Shown piece after piece: positions 1 to 6,563 of a stretch of DNA of 9,035 bases; position 1 is the stretch's first letter; each line of letters begins with the position of its first letter. Origin of the DNA: an uncultured Rickettsiales bacterium (GTDB taxonomy: Bacteria; Pseudomonadota; Alphaproteobacteria; UBA8366); NCBI GenBank assembly GCA_913046825.1, contig CAJWTF010000148.1:1-9035 (forward strand), read 5' to 3'. Under the pieces are notes generated by a model. The model was not told where the DNA came from. It did not search any database and saw only the letters and a program-made list of their open reading frames with translations. Position numbers and translations under genes: made by a program.

Positions 1-48
1 AATAATCATCTCTATTTGTTACTTCTTGAACAGAAAGGTAACCGCTAA

Positions 49-222
49 GCTTACTTTGAAGGTTTAACATTAATATCGGCTGCATCTAGGGGAGGACATA
101 TAGAAATAATTGACTATTTATTGGGAAGACTAGACGTTATATCTGAGGAAGAAAAAACCTTTACATTTGGGGAAGAAGAAACGAAAGCGATAACTGATAA
201 TGCTTCGGTTGGAGATAATTAA
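49..222 (+). CDS. 3' end of an AT-rich ORF with an ankyrin-repeat-like segment (partial)
   Basis: Reading from base 49 to the TAA at 220-222 gives an open frame. It contains a segment close to an ankyrin repeat helix pair (LISAASRGGHIEIIDYLLG, bases about 70-126), followed by an acidic tail ending DNASVGDN. The frame continues upstream of 49 into LLLLEQKGNR, where the LLLLE motif lies exactly 33 residues before the YLLGR motif, the ankyrin period. A TAA at 46-48 separates the two, so the frame is either broken there or starts in a way I cannot see. No in-frame ATG was found. The TAA overlaps the ATG of the next frame by one base (TAATG), a common phage or prokaryote gene spacing. The 35% G+C is unlike the rest of the window. 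The ankyrin assignment is by pattern only; it could be an unrelated phage structural protein. Confidence 0.4.
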   Translation, partial: AYFEGLTLISAASRGGHIEIIDYLLGRLDVISEEEKTFTFGEEETKAITDNASVGDN

Positions 223-320
223 TGAAAAGATATGCAACCACTAGAAAAAAACGTGATAAGGCTGGAATGATGGTCTATACCACAACCTATTATCCACCTA
301 TACCAATTGAAAATGAAGAT
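222..320 (+). CDS. N-terminal fragment resembling a phage baseplate wedge (gp53/LysM-like) protein, fused in frame to valS
   Basis: The first ~34 residues of the 222-1979 frame do not look like valyl-tRNA synthetase. They match a pattern I recall from the N-terminus of short baseplate-type proteins of T4-like marine phages: M-x-R-Y, then D-K-x-G, then V-Y-x-T-T-x-Y-P-x-I-P and a D-V pair (residues 2-34). In those proteins a segment such as YIIxxxGDRLD would follow, but here the frame switches to synthetase sequence. The stretch is AT-rich like 1-221, uses AT-rich codons, and its ATG overlaps the preceding stop. The phage assignment is from memory of the family and needs a database search. That this segment is foreign to valS is better supported than what it is. 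Confidence 0.45.
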
Positions 321-1979
321 GTTAAAAAATGGAAAGAAGACAAGCTTGATACCCGCATCATCATGGGGCCAGATGGCAAAATGACCGAAGCGGCAGGCAA
401 ATATGCCGGCCTTGATGCGATTAATGCCCGCGCCAATATTGTCAATGACTTGAAAGAAGCTGAGCTTATTCGCGCAGAGCAAAAAATTGTTCAAAATGTC
501 ACTGTTGGCGAACGCTCTGAACAGCCGGTTGAGTTTGTCATGGCACCGCAATGGTTCATTCGGGTGCTCGATTATAAGGACGAATTCCTGAAGCGCAGCG
601 AACAACTCAATTGGTTCCCAGAGCACATGAAAGTCCGTCTCGACGATTGGGTGAACGGACTGAAATACGATTGGAATATTTCCCGACAGCGTTTCTATGG
701 TGTGCCGTTCCCGATCTGGTACTGCAAGAGCTGCGGCGAGGTCGTAGTGGCCGACGAAGCGACCCTGCCGGTCGATCCGGCCGAGCAGCCGTGCCCGGCG
801 GAGAGCTGCGTCAAATGCGGCGGCACAGAGTTCGAGGGAGAGAGCGATGTCATGGAGACCTGGATGACGTCTTCCTTGTCACCGCTGGTCAACGCCAACT
901 GGGCGGGGACCGAAGGCCGCAAGGGTGATATGTCGATCTATCCAATGAGCTTACGCGTTCAAGCTTTTGAAATCATTCGGACCTGGTTGTTTTATACCGT
1001 CGTGAAATCGCACTTTCACCACGACAATTTGCCGTGGAAAAACTGTATGATTTCGGGTTGGGGGCTGAACGAGCAAGGTAAGAAAATTTCAAAACGGGAC
1101 CTCGAGAAATTCACCGATGCGGAAGGTTTCAATCGCTACGACCCACATTCGATTATGAAAAAATATTCCGCCGATGCGCTGCGCTTCTGGGCGGCGGGCA
1201 GCCATCTGGGAAATGATTTACGGTTCAACGAGAAGGACGTGCGCACCGGCCGCAAAGTGGTCATCAAGATGTGGAACGTGGCCCGGCTCTGCAATATCCT
1301 ATTGGAAGGGTTCGACCCAAACGCACCACGCCCGGCGCTCGCCGACCGTTCAGTGGAGGATCGTTGGGTTCAGATCGAACTCGCCAAGACCATAAAGACT
1401 GTCACCGACGGGTTCGAGGGCTACGACTACGCTTATGGCCGAGAAGGGCTGGAGCGCTTCTTCTGGGGTGTCTTCTGCGACAACTACGTCGAAATCGTGA
1501 AGGATCGGTTCTGGAATCCCGAGCGATACTCCGAGGAACTGCGCGCATCGGCTCAGGCGACCCTCTGGGAGTCGCTGCGGACATTGCTGGCGCTCTTTGC
1601 GCCGTATCTGCCATTTGTCACAGAGGCTGTCTTCCAACGTCTTTACAAGCCCTATGAGGAGATCTCATCGATCCATATCGCCGAATGGCCAGGCGAGGAG
1701 AGCGAGCTGGAAGCGACGGCGACGCCGGGCGGCATGGTGATCATTCTCGAACTGCTGAACGCAACCCGCGAGCTGCGTTCCCAACATAAGATTTCACAGA
1801 CCAAGGTTTTGGAGGGCATTCGCCTCGATCTCGACGGGGCCGACGACGGCACCAAGCAAATGGTCCGTGACCTGTTGGGTTCAATCCAAAGCGCAACACG
1901 TTGCAAGGAAGTCAGCTACGGCCCGGCAGAATACGCGACGGCGGTGCAGGGCGTGAAGCTGGAAATTCTGGCCGAGTAA
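222..1979 (+). CDS. valS: Valyl-tRNA synthetase, C-terminal part (true ValS sequence from about 318)
   Basis: ValS joins valine to tRNA-Val in the cytoplasm and is essential. From about residue 33 of this frame (base 318) to the TAA, the protein follows the ValS family: the end of the CP1 editing domain, the block VMAPQWFIRVLDYKDEFLK (106-124), SRQRFYG (154-160), a zinc-ribbon insert with Cys168, Cys171, Cys196 and Cys199, DVMETWMTSSLSPL (209-222), the KMSKS-type motif as KISKR (288-292), then the anticodon-binding helical domain. It ends ...KLEILAE with no long C-terminal coiled-coil arm. The HIGH motif and most of the editing domain, several hundred residues, are absent because the upstream sequence is replaced by AT-rich phage-like DNA. 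The ATG at 222 is therefore not a genuine ValS start. G+C rises to the window's normal level by about 350. The remaining C-terminal sequence looks intact. Confidence 0.93.
   Translation: MKRYATTRKKRDKAGMMVYTTTYYPPIPIENEDVKKWKEDKLDTRIIMGPDGKMTEAAGKYAGLDAINARANIVNDLKEAELIRAEQKIVQNVTVGERSEQPVEFVMAPQWFIRVLDYKDEFLKRSEQLNWFPEHMKVRLDDWVNGLKYDWNISRQRFYGVPFPIWYCKSCGEVVVADEATLPVDPAEQPCPAESCVKCGGTEFEGESDVMETWMTSSLSPLVNANWAGTEGRKGDMSIYPMSLRVQAFEIIRTWLFYTVVKSHFHHDNLPWKNCMISGWGLNEQGKKISKRDLEKFTDAEGFNRYDPHSIMKKYSADALRFWAAGSHLGNDLRFNEKDVRTGRKVVIKMWNVARLCNILLEGFDPNAPRPALADRSVEDRWVQIELAKTIKTVTDGFEGYDYAYGREGLERFFWGVFCDNYVEIVKDRFWNPERYSEELRASAQATLWESLRTLLALFAPYLPFVTEAVFQRLYKPYEEISSIHIAEWPGEESELEATATPGGMVIILELLNATRELRSQHKISQTKVLEGIRLDLDGADDGTKQMVRDLLGSIQSATRCKEVSYGPAEYATAVQGVKLEILAE
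318..347. other. Chimeric junction between AT-rich phage-like DNA and valS
   Basis: Left of about 318 the frame is phage-like and AT-rich. Right of about 342 it is clearly ValS (LDTRIIMGPDGKMTEAAGKY). The Asp-Val codons at 318-323 would fit both parents (NEDV in the phage-like protein, TDV in ValS), so the join may lie in a short shared sequence. Joins at microhomology are typical of amplification or assembly chimeras, and also of illegitimate recombination. The exact base cannot be fixed without the parental sequences. Confidence 0.6.
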
Positions 1980-1999
1980 AGTCAGGCGGAATCGTCGAC

Positions 2000-2356
2000 G
2001 TGTCTCTAAGGAAGCCGACTAAGTTGGAAATCGCTTTGCAGTGCATGCTGGTGCTGTATCTGGCGATTATGATCCACGAGTACATTTCGGGATTGAGTGC
2101 ACCGGCCTGTCCAGCACCGGAGTGCTATGCGTGGGGCACAGAGAAGCTAATGGCACTCGGATGGGAATACGAGAGCCGCGAAATTTATCTGAGAGCGTCG
2201 TTTCTGAGAATTATGTTCGGCTTAATCGCGATGGCCATACCCTTCGTTATAATGACCATGTGGCTCAGCGTCACGGCCATTATAGCCGTGTTTCTTTGGG
2301 AATACGCGTATCACCGGGACCTGGCTGTAAGCGGAGCGTTTCCGACACCGCATTAG
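2000..2356 (+). CDS. Small multi-pass membrane protein of unknown function
   Basis: I do not recognise this 118-residue protein. The GTG at 2000 is the preferred start: AGGCGGA at 1984-1990 is a good Shine-Dalgarno sequence nine bases upstream, and the longer frame from 1901 would overlap valS with a charged extension of no character. A basic N-terminus (LRKPTK) precedes a hydrophobic helix at about residues 11-29. A short polar loop with two cysteines (37 and 42, CPAPEC) follows. A second hydrophobic block at about 68-100 could hold one long or two short helices around Pro81. The tail after HRD is short and polar. By the positive-inside rule the N-terminus is probably cytoplasmic and the Cys-containing loop periplasmic. 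It starts 20 bases after valS and may be co-transcribed with it. Confidence 0.72.
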   Translation: MSLRKPTKLEIALQCMLVLYLAIMIHEYISGLSAPACPAPECYAWGTEKLMALGWEYESREIYLRASFLRIMFGLIAMAIPFVIMTMWLSVTAIIAVFLWEYAYHRDLAVSGAFPTPH

Positions 2357-2500
2357 AGTGTGTGCTCGTCAGGGCTGTCTCTCACTGCCTGCTGATTTGT
2401 AGGACCAAGGCTAAATGGTTTTAGTGATGCGATGACCTATTTTTGCTAACTGGGAATAGGAACGGCGAAGTCACTACTTCTTATCGAAGGAAGCTCATCG
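2357..2500 (+). other. Intergenic region upstream of the amidase, with its ribosome binding site
   Basis: This 144-base gap has no convincing gene. The only clear signal is AAGGA at 2487-2491, nine bases before the amidase ATG. I found no strong hairpin with a T-run that would end the valS/membrane-protein transcript, and no promoter good enough to call. Confidence 0.5.
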
Positions 2501-3781
2501 ATGGATTTGATCAAACTTTCGGCTCTCGAAATTGCAAAGACCATCGAGGCCGGCGATACGACTTGCGAGGCCGTGACACGCAGTCTACTCGAGCGGATTG
2601 AGGAACGGGAACCGTATGTGGACGCTTGGGAGTATCTTGATCCGGATGCCGCTCTGGACGCTGCCAAGGTTCTGGATAACAGTCCCTCCGATGGCTTGAT
2701 CCACGGGGTACCGGTCGGCGTTAAGGACATCATCGATACGCGAGACATGCCGACGACGCACGGCTCGCCAATTCATAAGGACAATGAACCATGCAGTGAC
2801 GCGCCTTGTGTGGCCCTCGTTAGGGGTGCGGGCGGTCTTGTGATGGGTAAGACTGTGACGTCAGAGTTCGCGGCACAGCGGCCCGGCAAGACCAAGAATC
2901 CTCACAATCCGGCGCATTCACCCGCAGGCTCGTCGAGTGGGTCGGCCGCCGCTGTGACGGATTTCATGGTACCGGTCGCCTTCGGGACGCAGACCGGCGG
3001 TTCCATCGTGCGGCCGGGCGCTTTTTGCGGCTGTATCGGCTACAAACCGACTTACGGCGACTACAACCCGCTTGGCGTGCACGACAACACGAGAAGTGTC
3101 GACACGCTCGGCATGATGAGCCGGACGATGGAAGATCAGGCTCTTATGCGCGCCGTTCTGACCCATATGCCGTACCGCCCGATTCAAACGCCCTCCATCG
3201 GTGACCTCCGCATCGGTGTATGTCGCACACCAAACTGGCATCTGGCGGATAAAGCCACCCAAGAATGCTTACTGCGTGCTGCAAAGGATTTGGAAGCGAG
3301 CGGTGCCACGGTCGCTGATTTCGATTTGCCCGAAAATTTCGACGAAGCAATCGAAGGCTTTGATGCCATATCTGGTTATGAGATTTCGCGGGCGCTGGCC
3401 TACGAATGGGTTAACTATCCGGACTTGCTGAGTGACAACATGCGCAACAACCGCGTCCCGAACGGATTGAAAGTCACACCGGCGGAATATCAGGCAGGGT
3501 TGGCAAAACTTGGTGATTATCGCCGTCGCTATGCGGCATCACTCGAAGGCTGGGACGTGCTGATCACGCCAAGCGCGCCCGCTGAAGCGCCGGCCGACCT
3601 GACGACGATCGGGGAGCCACCTTTTAACCGGATATGGACCGGTCTGTATGGTCCGGCGATCAACTTGCCACTCTATACCGGGCCTCAGGGACTGCCCATT
3701 GGACTGCAAGTTGTCGGTCAGGCGGGTCAGGACGACCGATTTCTGGATGCGTCCGACGCGGTTTATCGGGCTTTGGTTTAG
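2501..3781 (+). CDS. Amidase-signature family hydrolase
   Basis: A 426-residue amidase-signature enzyme, which hydrolyses a carboxamide to an acid plus ammonia or an amine in the cytoplasm. The Ser-cisSer-Lys triad is complete. Lys75 lies in GVPVGVKDIID. The cis-Ser is Ser144 in the Gly/Ser-rich signature SPAGSSSGSAAAV (140-152). The nucleophile is Ser168 in GTQTGGSIVRPGAFCG (162-177). The 24-residue gap between the two serines matches that of fatty-acid amide hydrolase (217 and 241). The length is typical of stand-alone amidases rather than GatA, and no gatB or gatC partner is present. ATG 2501 is supported by AAGGA nine bases upstream; the stop is TAG. The dioxygenase follows on the same strand after 86 bases. 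The substrate is unknown; the neighbours suggest a small nitrogen-containing compound. Confidence 0.92.
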   Translation: MDLIKLSALEIAKTIEAGDTTCEAVTRSLLERIEEREPYVDAWEYLDPDAALDAAKVLDNSPSDGLIHGVPVGVKDIIDTRDMPTTHGSPIHKDNEPCSDAPCVALVRGAGGLVMGKTVTSEFAAQRPGKTKNPHNPAHSPAGSSSGSAAAVTDFMVPVAFGTQTGGSIVRPGAFCGCIGYKPTYGDYNPLGVHDNTRSVDTLGMMSRTMEDQALMRAVLTHMPYRPIQTPSIGDLRIGVCRTPNWHLADKATQECLLRAAKDLEASGATVADFDLPENFDEAIEGFDAISGYEISRALAYEWVNYPDLLSDNMRNNRVPNGLKVTPAEYQAGLAKLGDYRRRYAASLEGWDVLITPSAPAEAPADLTTIGEPPFNRIWTGLYGPAINLPLYTGPQGLPIGLQVVGQAGQDDRFLDASDAVYRALV

Positions 3782-3867
3782 TTTAAAGTACCGATGCCCC
3801 ACCCAATATATACTATGATTGAGTATTTTAGAGCAGACGGTAGTCTCTGAGAAACGGAGTGGAACAT

Positions 3868-4851
3868 ATGCAGCATAATACCTCAGCGTTGAATGACGGC
3901 TTCGGCCTCATGATCGAAAACGTAACCCGTCACGATCTCGAAGATGCGAGGTTCCAACGCGAGGCTTACGAGCTTTGGACGCAACACGGCGGCCTGATCG
4001 CGGTGCGCGGGGCGGACCTTGCAGAGACGTCGCCGGAACAGTTGATGACGTGGTCGGGCCTCTTCGGTGAAGTTGAGGATGTGACCCTTGCGGCGCGAGA
4101 AAGCAGCATGGTCCCGGGCTTCCCCATTCTCCGCATTGGCAATATCAAGGACGAGACCGGTAATCCCAAAGCGTCGCTCGCTAAAGTACCGCCTCTAAAA
4201 TCTGACGCCGATATTCAGTATAATCCGGAGACTCGCCGCCCGGTCTGGCATACGGATTCGACCTTTCGAGAGTACCCGCCAATTGGCTCCGTTTTTCATT
4301 GCCGCCAGGCACCACCGGAAGGGTCGGAGACGCTGTTCGCGGATACACGGCGCGCCTATGCGGGTCTTGATGCACAAACAAAAGCCAAACTGAAGCCATT
4401 GGAAGCTGTGTGCTCACTGGCGCATCATGACAAAAAGATCAGCCTGTATTCTCCGGGGTATCCAGTGCTAACCGAGGAACAACGCGCTGCCAATCCTGCG
4501 AACCGGGTGCCGATCGTCCTCGAACATCCAGTGAGCGGGATACCGGCCCTCTATGGACTGAACAGCTCCACATGTGCTGTGGTCCCTGTTGGTGACCCTG
4601 TGGACAATGCGGCATTGGACAAATGGGAACTGGAAGGTATCGAGGATGAGAGCGTCCTCATTATCCGCGACCTTTTACCGTACATTACTGGCCCGGAATT
4701 TACTGTGAAATGGAGCTGGCAGCCGGGTGATATCGTGGTATGGGACAATCGTTGTACGATGCACGCCGCAACCGGATACGAGTACGACCGCTATTCTCGC
4801 GAAATGTGGCGGCTAACATTATTGGATAAAGCCGACGCCAAAGCCGCATAA
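3868..4851 (+). CDS. TauD/TfdA-family Fe(II)/2-oxoglutarate-dependent dioxygenase
   Basis: A 327-residue non-haem iron dioxygenase. Such enzymes couple oxidation of a substrate C-H bond to decarboxylation of 2-oxoglutarate. The iron-binding facial triad is complete: His128 and Asp130 in WHTDSTF, and His299 in DNRCTMHAATGYEYDR. Arg315 in REMWRLTL is placed like the TauD arginine that binds the 2-oxoglutarate carboxylate. I prefer ATG 3868 to the upstream GTG at 3859: GGAG at 3856-3859 sits eight bases before the ATG, and the GTG overlaps that Shine-Dalgarno sequence. The gap after the amidase is AT-rich and could hold a promoter, so the two may or may not be one transcript. The family covers taurine, 2,4-D and other aryloxyalkanoates, betaine-type and other substrates; the sequence does not let me choose. 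Confidence 0.93.
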   Translation: MQHNTSALNDGFGLMIENVTRHDLEDARFQREAYELWTQHGGLIAVRGADLAETSPEQLMTWSGLFGEVEDVTLAARESSMVPGFPILRIGNIKDETGNPKASLAKVPPLKSDADIQYNPETRRPVWHTDSTFREYPPIGSVFHCRQAPPEGSETLFADTRRAYAGLDAQTKAKLKPLEAVCSLAHHDKKISLYSPGYPVLTEEQRAANPANRVPIVLEHPVSGIPALYGLNSSTCAVVPVGDPVDNAALDKWELEGIEDESVLIIRDLLPYITGPEFTVKWSWQPGDIVVWDNRCTMHAATGYEYDRYSREMWRLTLLDKADAKAA

Positions 4852-4884
4852 TTGCCGTCGTGGCCTTGATGGGCAGGTATAGAC

Positions 4885-5400
4885 CTATTTCCAGCCCTCT
4901 ACATCGGCCATGTCAGGCAGCGAATGGGCGATGCCTTTGTGACAATAGATGTAGGTCTTCTCTCTGGACGAGAGATATGCTTGGTGTTGGGTGGATGCGC
5001 CGTTGCTTTGCGCGGTGATGTCCATATAGGTGAAGTCGTGGCAGTTCCGGCATTCGAGCGCATCATTCGATTTCAGGCGAGCCCATTCATGTTGGGCGAG
5101 TCTGAGTCGGTGGTCGAGGAATTTTTCCCGTGTGTTGATGGTGCCGAATAATGTGCCCCAAACTTCTTTTGAAGCTTGCATCTTACGGGCGATCTTATCG
5201 GTTCATTTGTGGGGCACATGGCAATCTGGACAGGTCGCTCGTACGCCTGAGCGGTTTGTGTAGTGGATTGTCGACTTAAGCTCTTGGTAAACTTTATAAC
5301 GCATCGCGTGACAACCGATGCAAAACGCCTCCGTATTCGTGACTTCCAATGCGGCGCGGAAGTCCGATTGCCGATGACCGAGGTCAGCGCTGGTCTCGCA
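4885..5400 (-). pseudogene. Decayed NapC/NirT-family tetrahaem cytochrome c
   Basis: Intact NapC/NirT proteins are membrane-anchored quinol dehydrogenases that pass electrons through four c-type haems to periplasmic reductases. The remnant reads continuously on the - strand from about 5361 ([13 protein letters not shown]) to the TAG at 4885-4887. Three haem motifs survive: CIGCH (5308-5322), CPDCH (5218-5232) and CRNCH (5038-5052). The fourth, expected C-x-x-C-H, is YIYCH (4939-4953), so its first cysteine is lost. A TGA at 5203-5205 interrupts [17 protein letters not shown] where the family usually has Trp. The N-terminal membrane anchor is missing: upstream of FRAALE there is no hydrophobic helix, and another TGA lies at 5401-5403. 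A 98-residue frame from Met 5181 could still be translated but would be a non-functional fragment. No reductase partner (napA, torA, nirS) is nearby. Confidence 0.85.
5203..5205 (-). other. In-frame TGA inside the cytochrome remnant
   Basis: Read on the - strand this codon is TGA, with recognisable NapC sequence in the same frame on both sides. Homologues usually have Trp here (HKW or HEW), so a TGG-to-TGA change explains it. Selenocysteine is unlikely because the expected residue is Trp and not Cys. Confidence 0.8.
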
Positions 5401-5438
5401 TCACGCATCGATGCAGAAGTGGGACGGCGGGCAGCGGC

Positions 5439-6560
5439 TTAACTGGGAAGCCCAGTCTCCGCATAAACGGTCATGGCGGCGGCATCCATTCCCGCGAGGC
5501 CGAGGCGTTCAAGGGTTAATCCATCTTTCCACGGAGCCACGTCGAGCAATGCCGCGACGATGTCGACGAAGCCTCTGTGGAGTTTGGCATTGCGCCCAGT
5601 GTTCTCGGCCAGGAGAACGAAGGGGACATGGGTGAGCGGCAAGTCAGTGCCCATCCATGTGCGCCAGATGTCAGCGGGAAGATCGCCAACACCGCGATAG
5701 AAAGCGGATTGCGCGACTGCTTCCTGCACGTCGGCACCGTAAAGTATCGGGATATGGTCAAGGACGGAGCGATACCGCACGCCATAGGCTTCGCAGACCG
5801 CTGGGCGTTTCGCGTCCAACGCCTCGACGAGTTTCCCGGCATGCGCGGTGTTACCGGTCCCGCAGAAACTGGCGCGCTCGCCCTTTGCTTCCGCCCGGTC
5901 GTAGTATCCGACATTGAGCAACGCCATCGCCGGATGAATCAGCAGGTTCATACTCTCGAGGTTCGTCTCGATCACGTTCCGGCAGGGCTCGACGGATTTT
6001 GTGATTGCCGCAAGACGGTCCAACGAAGTTTCGCTGCGATTGGCCGGAAAAGCGGCCAACAGAAGCGCGCGGCGTATAAATCCGGGCGTGATGTGAGCAC
6101 CGGTTCTCGCGGCCGCGTGGTTAGGGGTGACACCCTCGGTTACGGTCACGCCGGCTTTGTCAGCTTCGCGCAGCATGGCGGCGAGCCGAAAGCCCGGCTA
6201 ATACCCGTGCATGTTCACATGCAGAACCTGCCCGTTCTCAATATGCGGGATGAAATCCGCGGCGCGTGCTTCAAGGTTCAGTTGCACTTCGTCGACCACC
6301 ACGAGGTCCGCTCCGGCAATAGCCTCTGCTGGAGCGTCGGTGATCACGGAGACCTCGCCGAGACCGGTCTTTCCGGAGATGGTCTCGGGCGCCGGTTCGC
6401 CGACATGAATACCGCCTGCGGCCCGGCAAGCTTCAAGGCATTCGGGCTGATCCGGCCACAACAGGAACCGCACGTCATGCCCTGCCAAGGCCATATCACC
6501 GGCGACGGCAGCACCGATATTCATGCCGGTATTGCCGATGACCGTGATTTTAAGAGACAT
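5439..6560 (-). pseudogene. Opine dehydrogenase-family (octopine/nopaline dehydrogenase-like) gene broken by an in-frame TAG
   Basis: Members of this family are NAD(P)-dependent and reversibly oxidise opines to an amino acid and a 2-oxo acid. The first open part (6198-6560, 120 residues) is a Rossmann nucleotide-binding fold starting MSLKITVIGNTGMNIGAAV, with DLVVVDEVQ later. It ends HVNMHGY at a TAG (6198-6200). The same frame resumes at once with PGFRLAAMLREADKAG and runs to the TAA at 5439-5441. This second part has the helical opine-dehydrogenase C-terminal domain: NLLIHPAMALLNVGYYDRA, the HAGKLVEALDAKR stretch, and a cluster of conserved His and Trp residues. The full frame is 373 codons before the final stop, about normal for the family, with no frameshift. 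The ATG follows the GMC oxidoreductase stop by three bases, and GGAG at the end of that gene serves as Shine-Dalgarno, so the two are translationally linked. Re-initiation at Met 6176 could give a 245-residue second half. Confidence 0.82.
6198..6200 (-). other. In-frame TAG in the opine dehydrogenase gene
   Basis: The coding-strand triplet is TAG between HGY and PGFRLAA, in the same frame on both sides and with no length change. From memory, relatives often have Trp here (HGYWP), which makes a TGG-to-TAG change the simplest explanation. Codon boundaries were checked from 6204 down to the ATG at 6174-6176. Confidence 0.85.
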
Positions 6561-6563
6561 GGT

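Noticed and set aside
47..347. HindIII-type sites (AAGCTT) at 47-52 and 342-347 bracket the foreign-looking segment, suggesting a cloning or proximity-ligation artefact.
   Set aside because: The same hexamer also occurs inside normal genes, for example near 960, 5172 and 6429, so the bracketing may be chance. The junction at 318-347 is argued from protein homology and composition instead.
1901..1999. An upstream extension of the small membrane protein overlapping the end of valS.
   Set aside because: The GTG at 2000 has a proper Shine-Dalgarno sequence at 1984-1990, and the extension is valS sequence read in another frame.
3782..3867. Promoter upstream of the dioxygenase: TATACT at 3809-3814 resembles a -10 box.
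   Set aside because: No -35 element at acceptable spacing; the best candidate, TTTAAA at 3782-3787, is 21 bases away. Not strong enough to list.
4852..4884. A bidirectional terminator between the convergent dioxygenase and cytochrome genes.
   Set aside because: The 33-base gap shows no stable inverted repeat or T-run by eye.
5203..5205. Selenocysteine or TGA=Trp recoding in the cytochrome remnant.
   Set aside because: Other lesions exist in the same gene, and TGA ends the MoaD-like gene directly after its required Gly-Gly.
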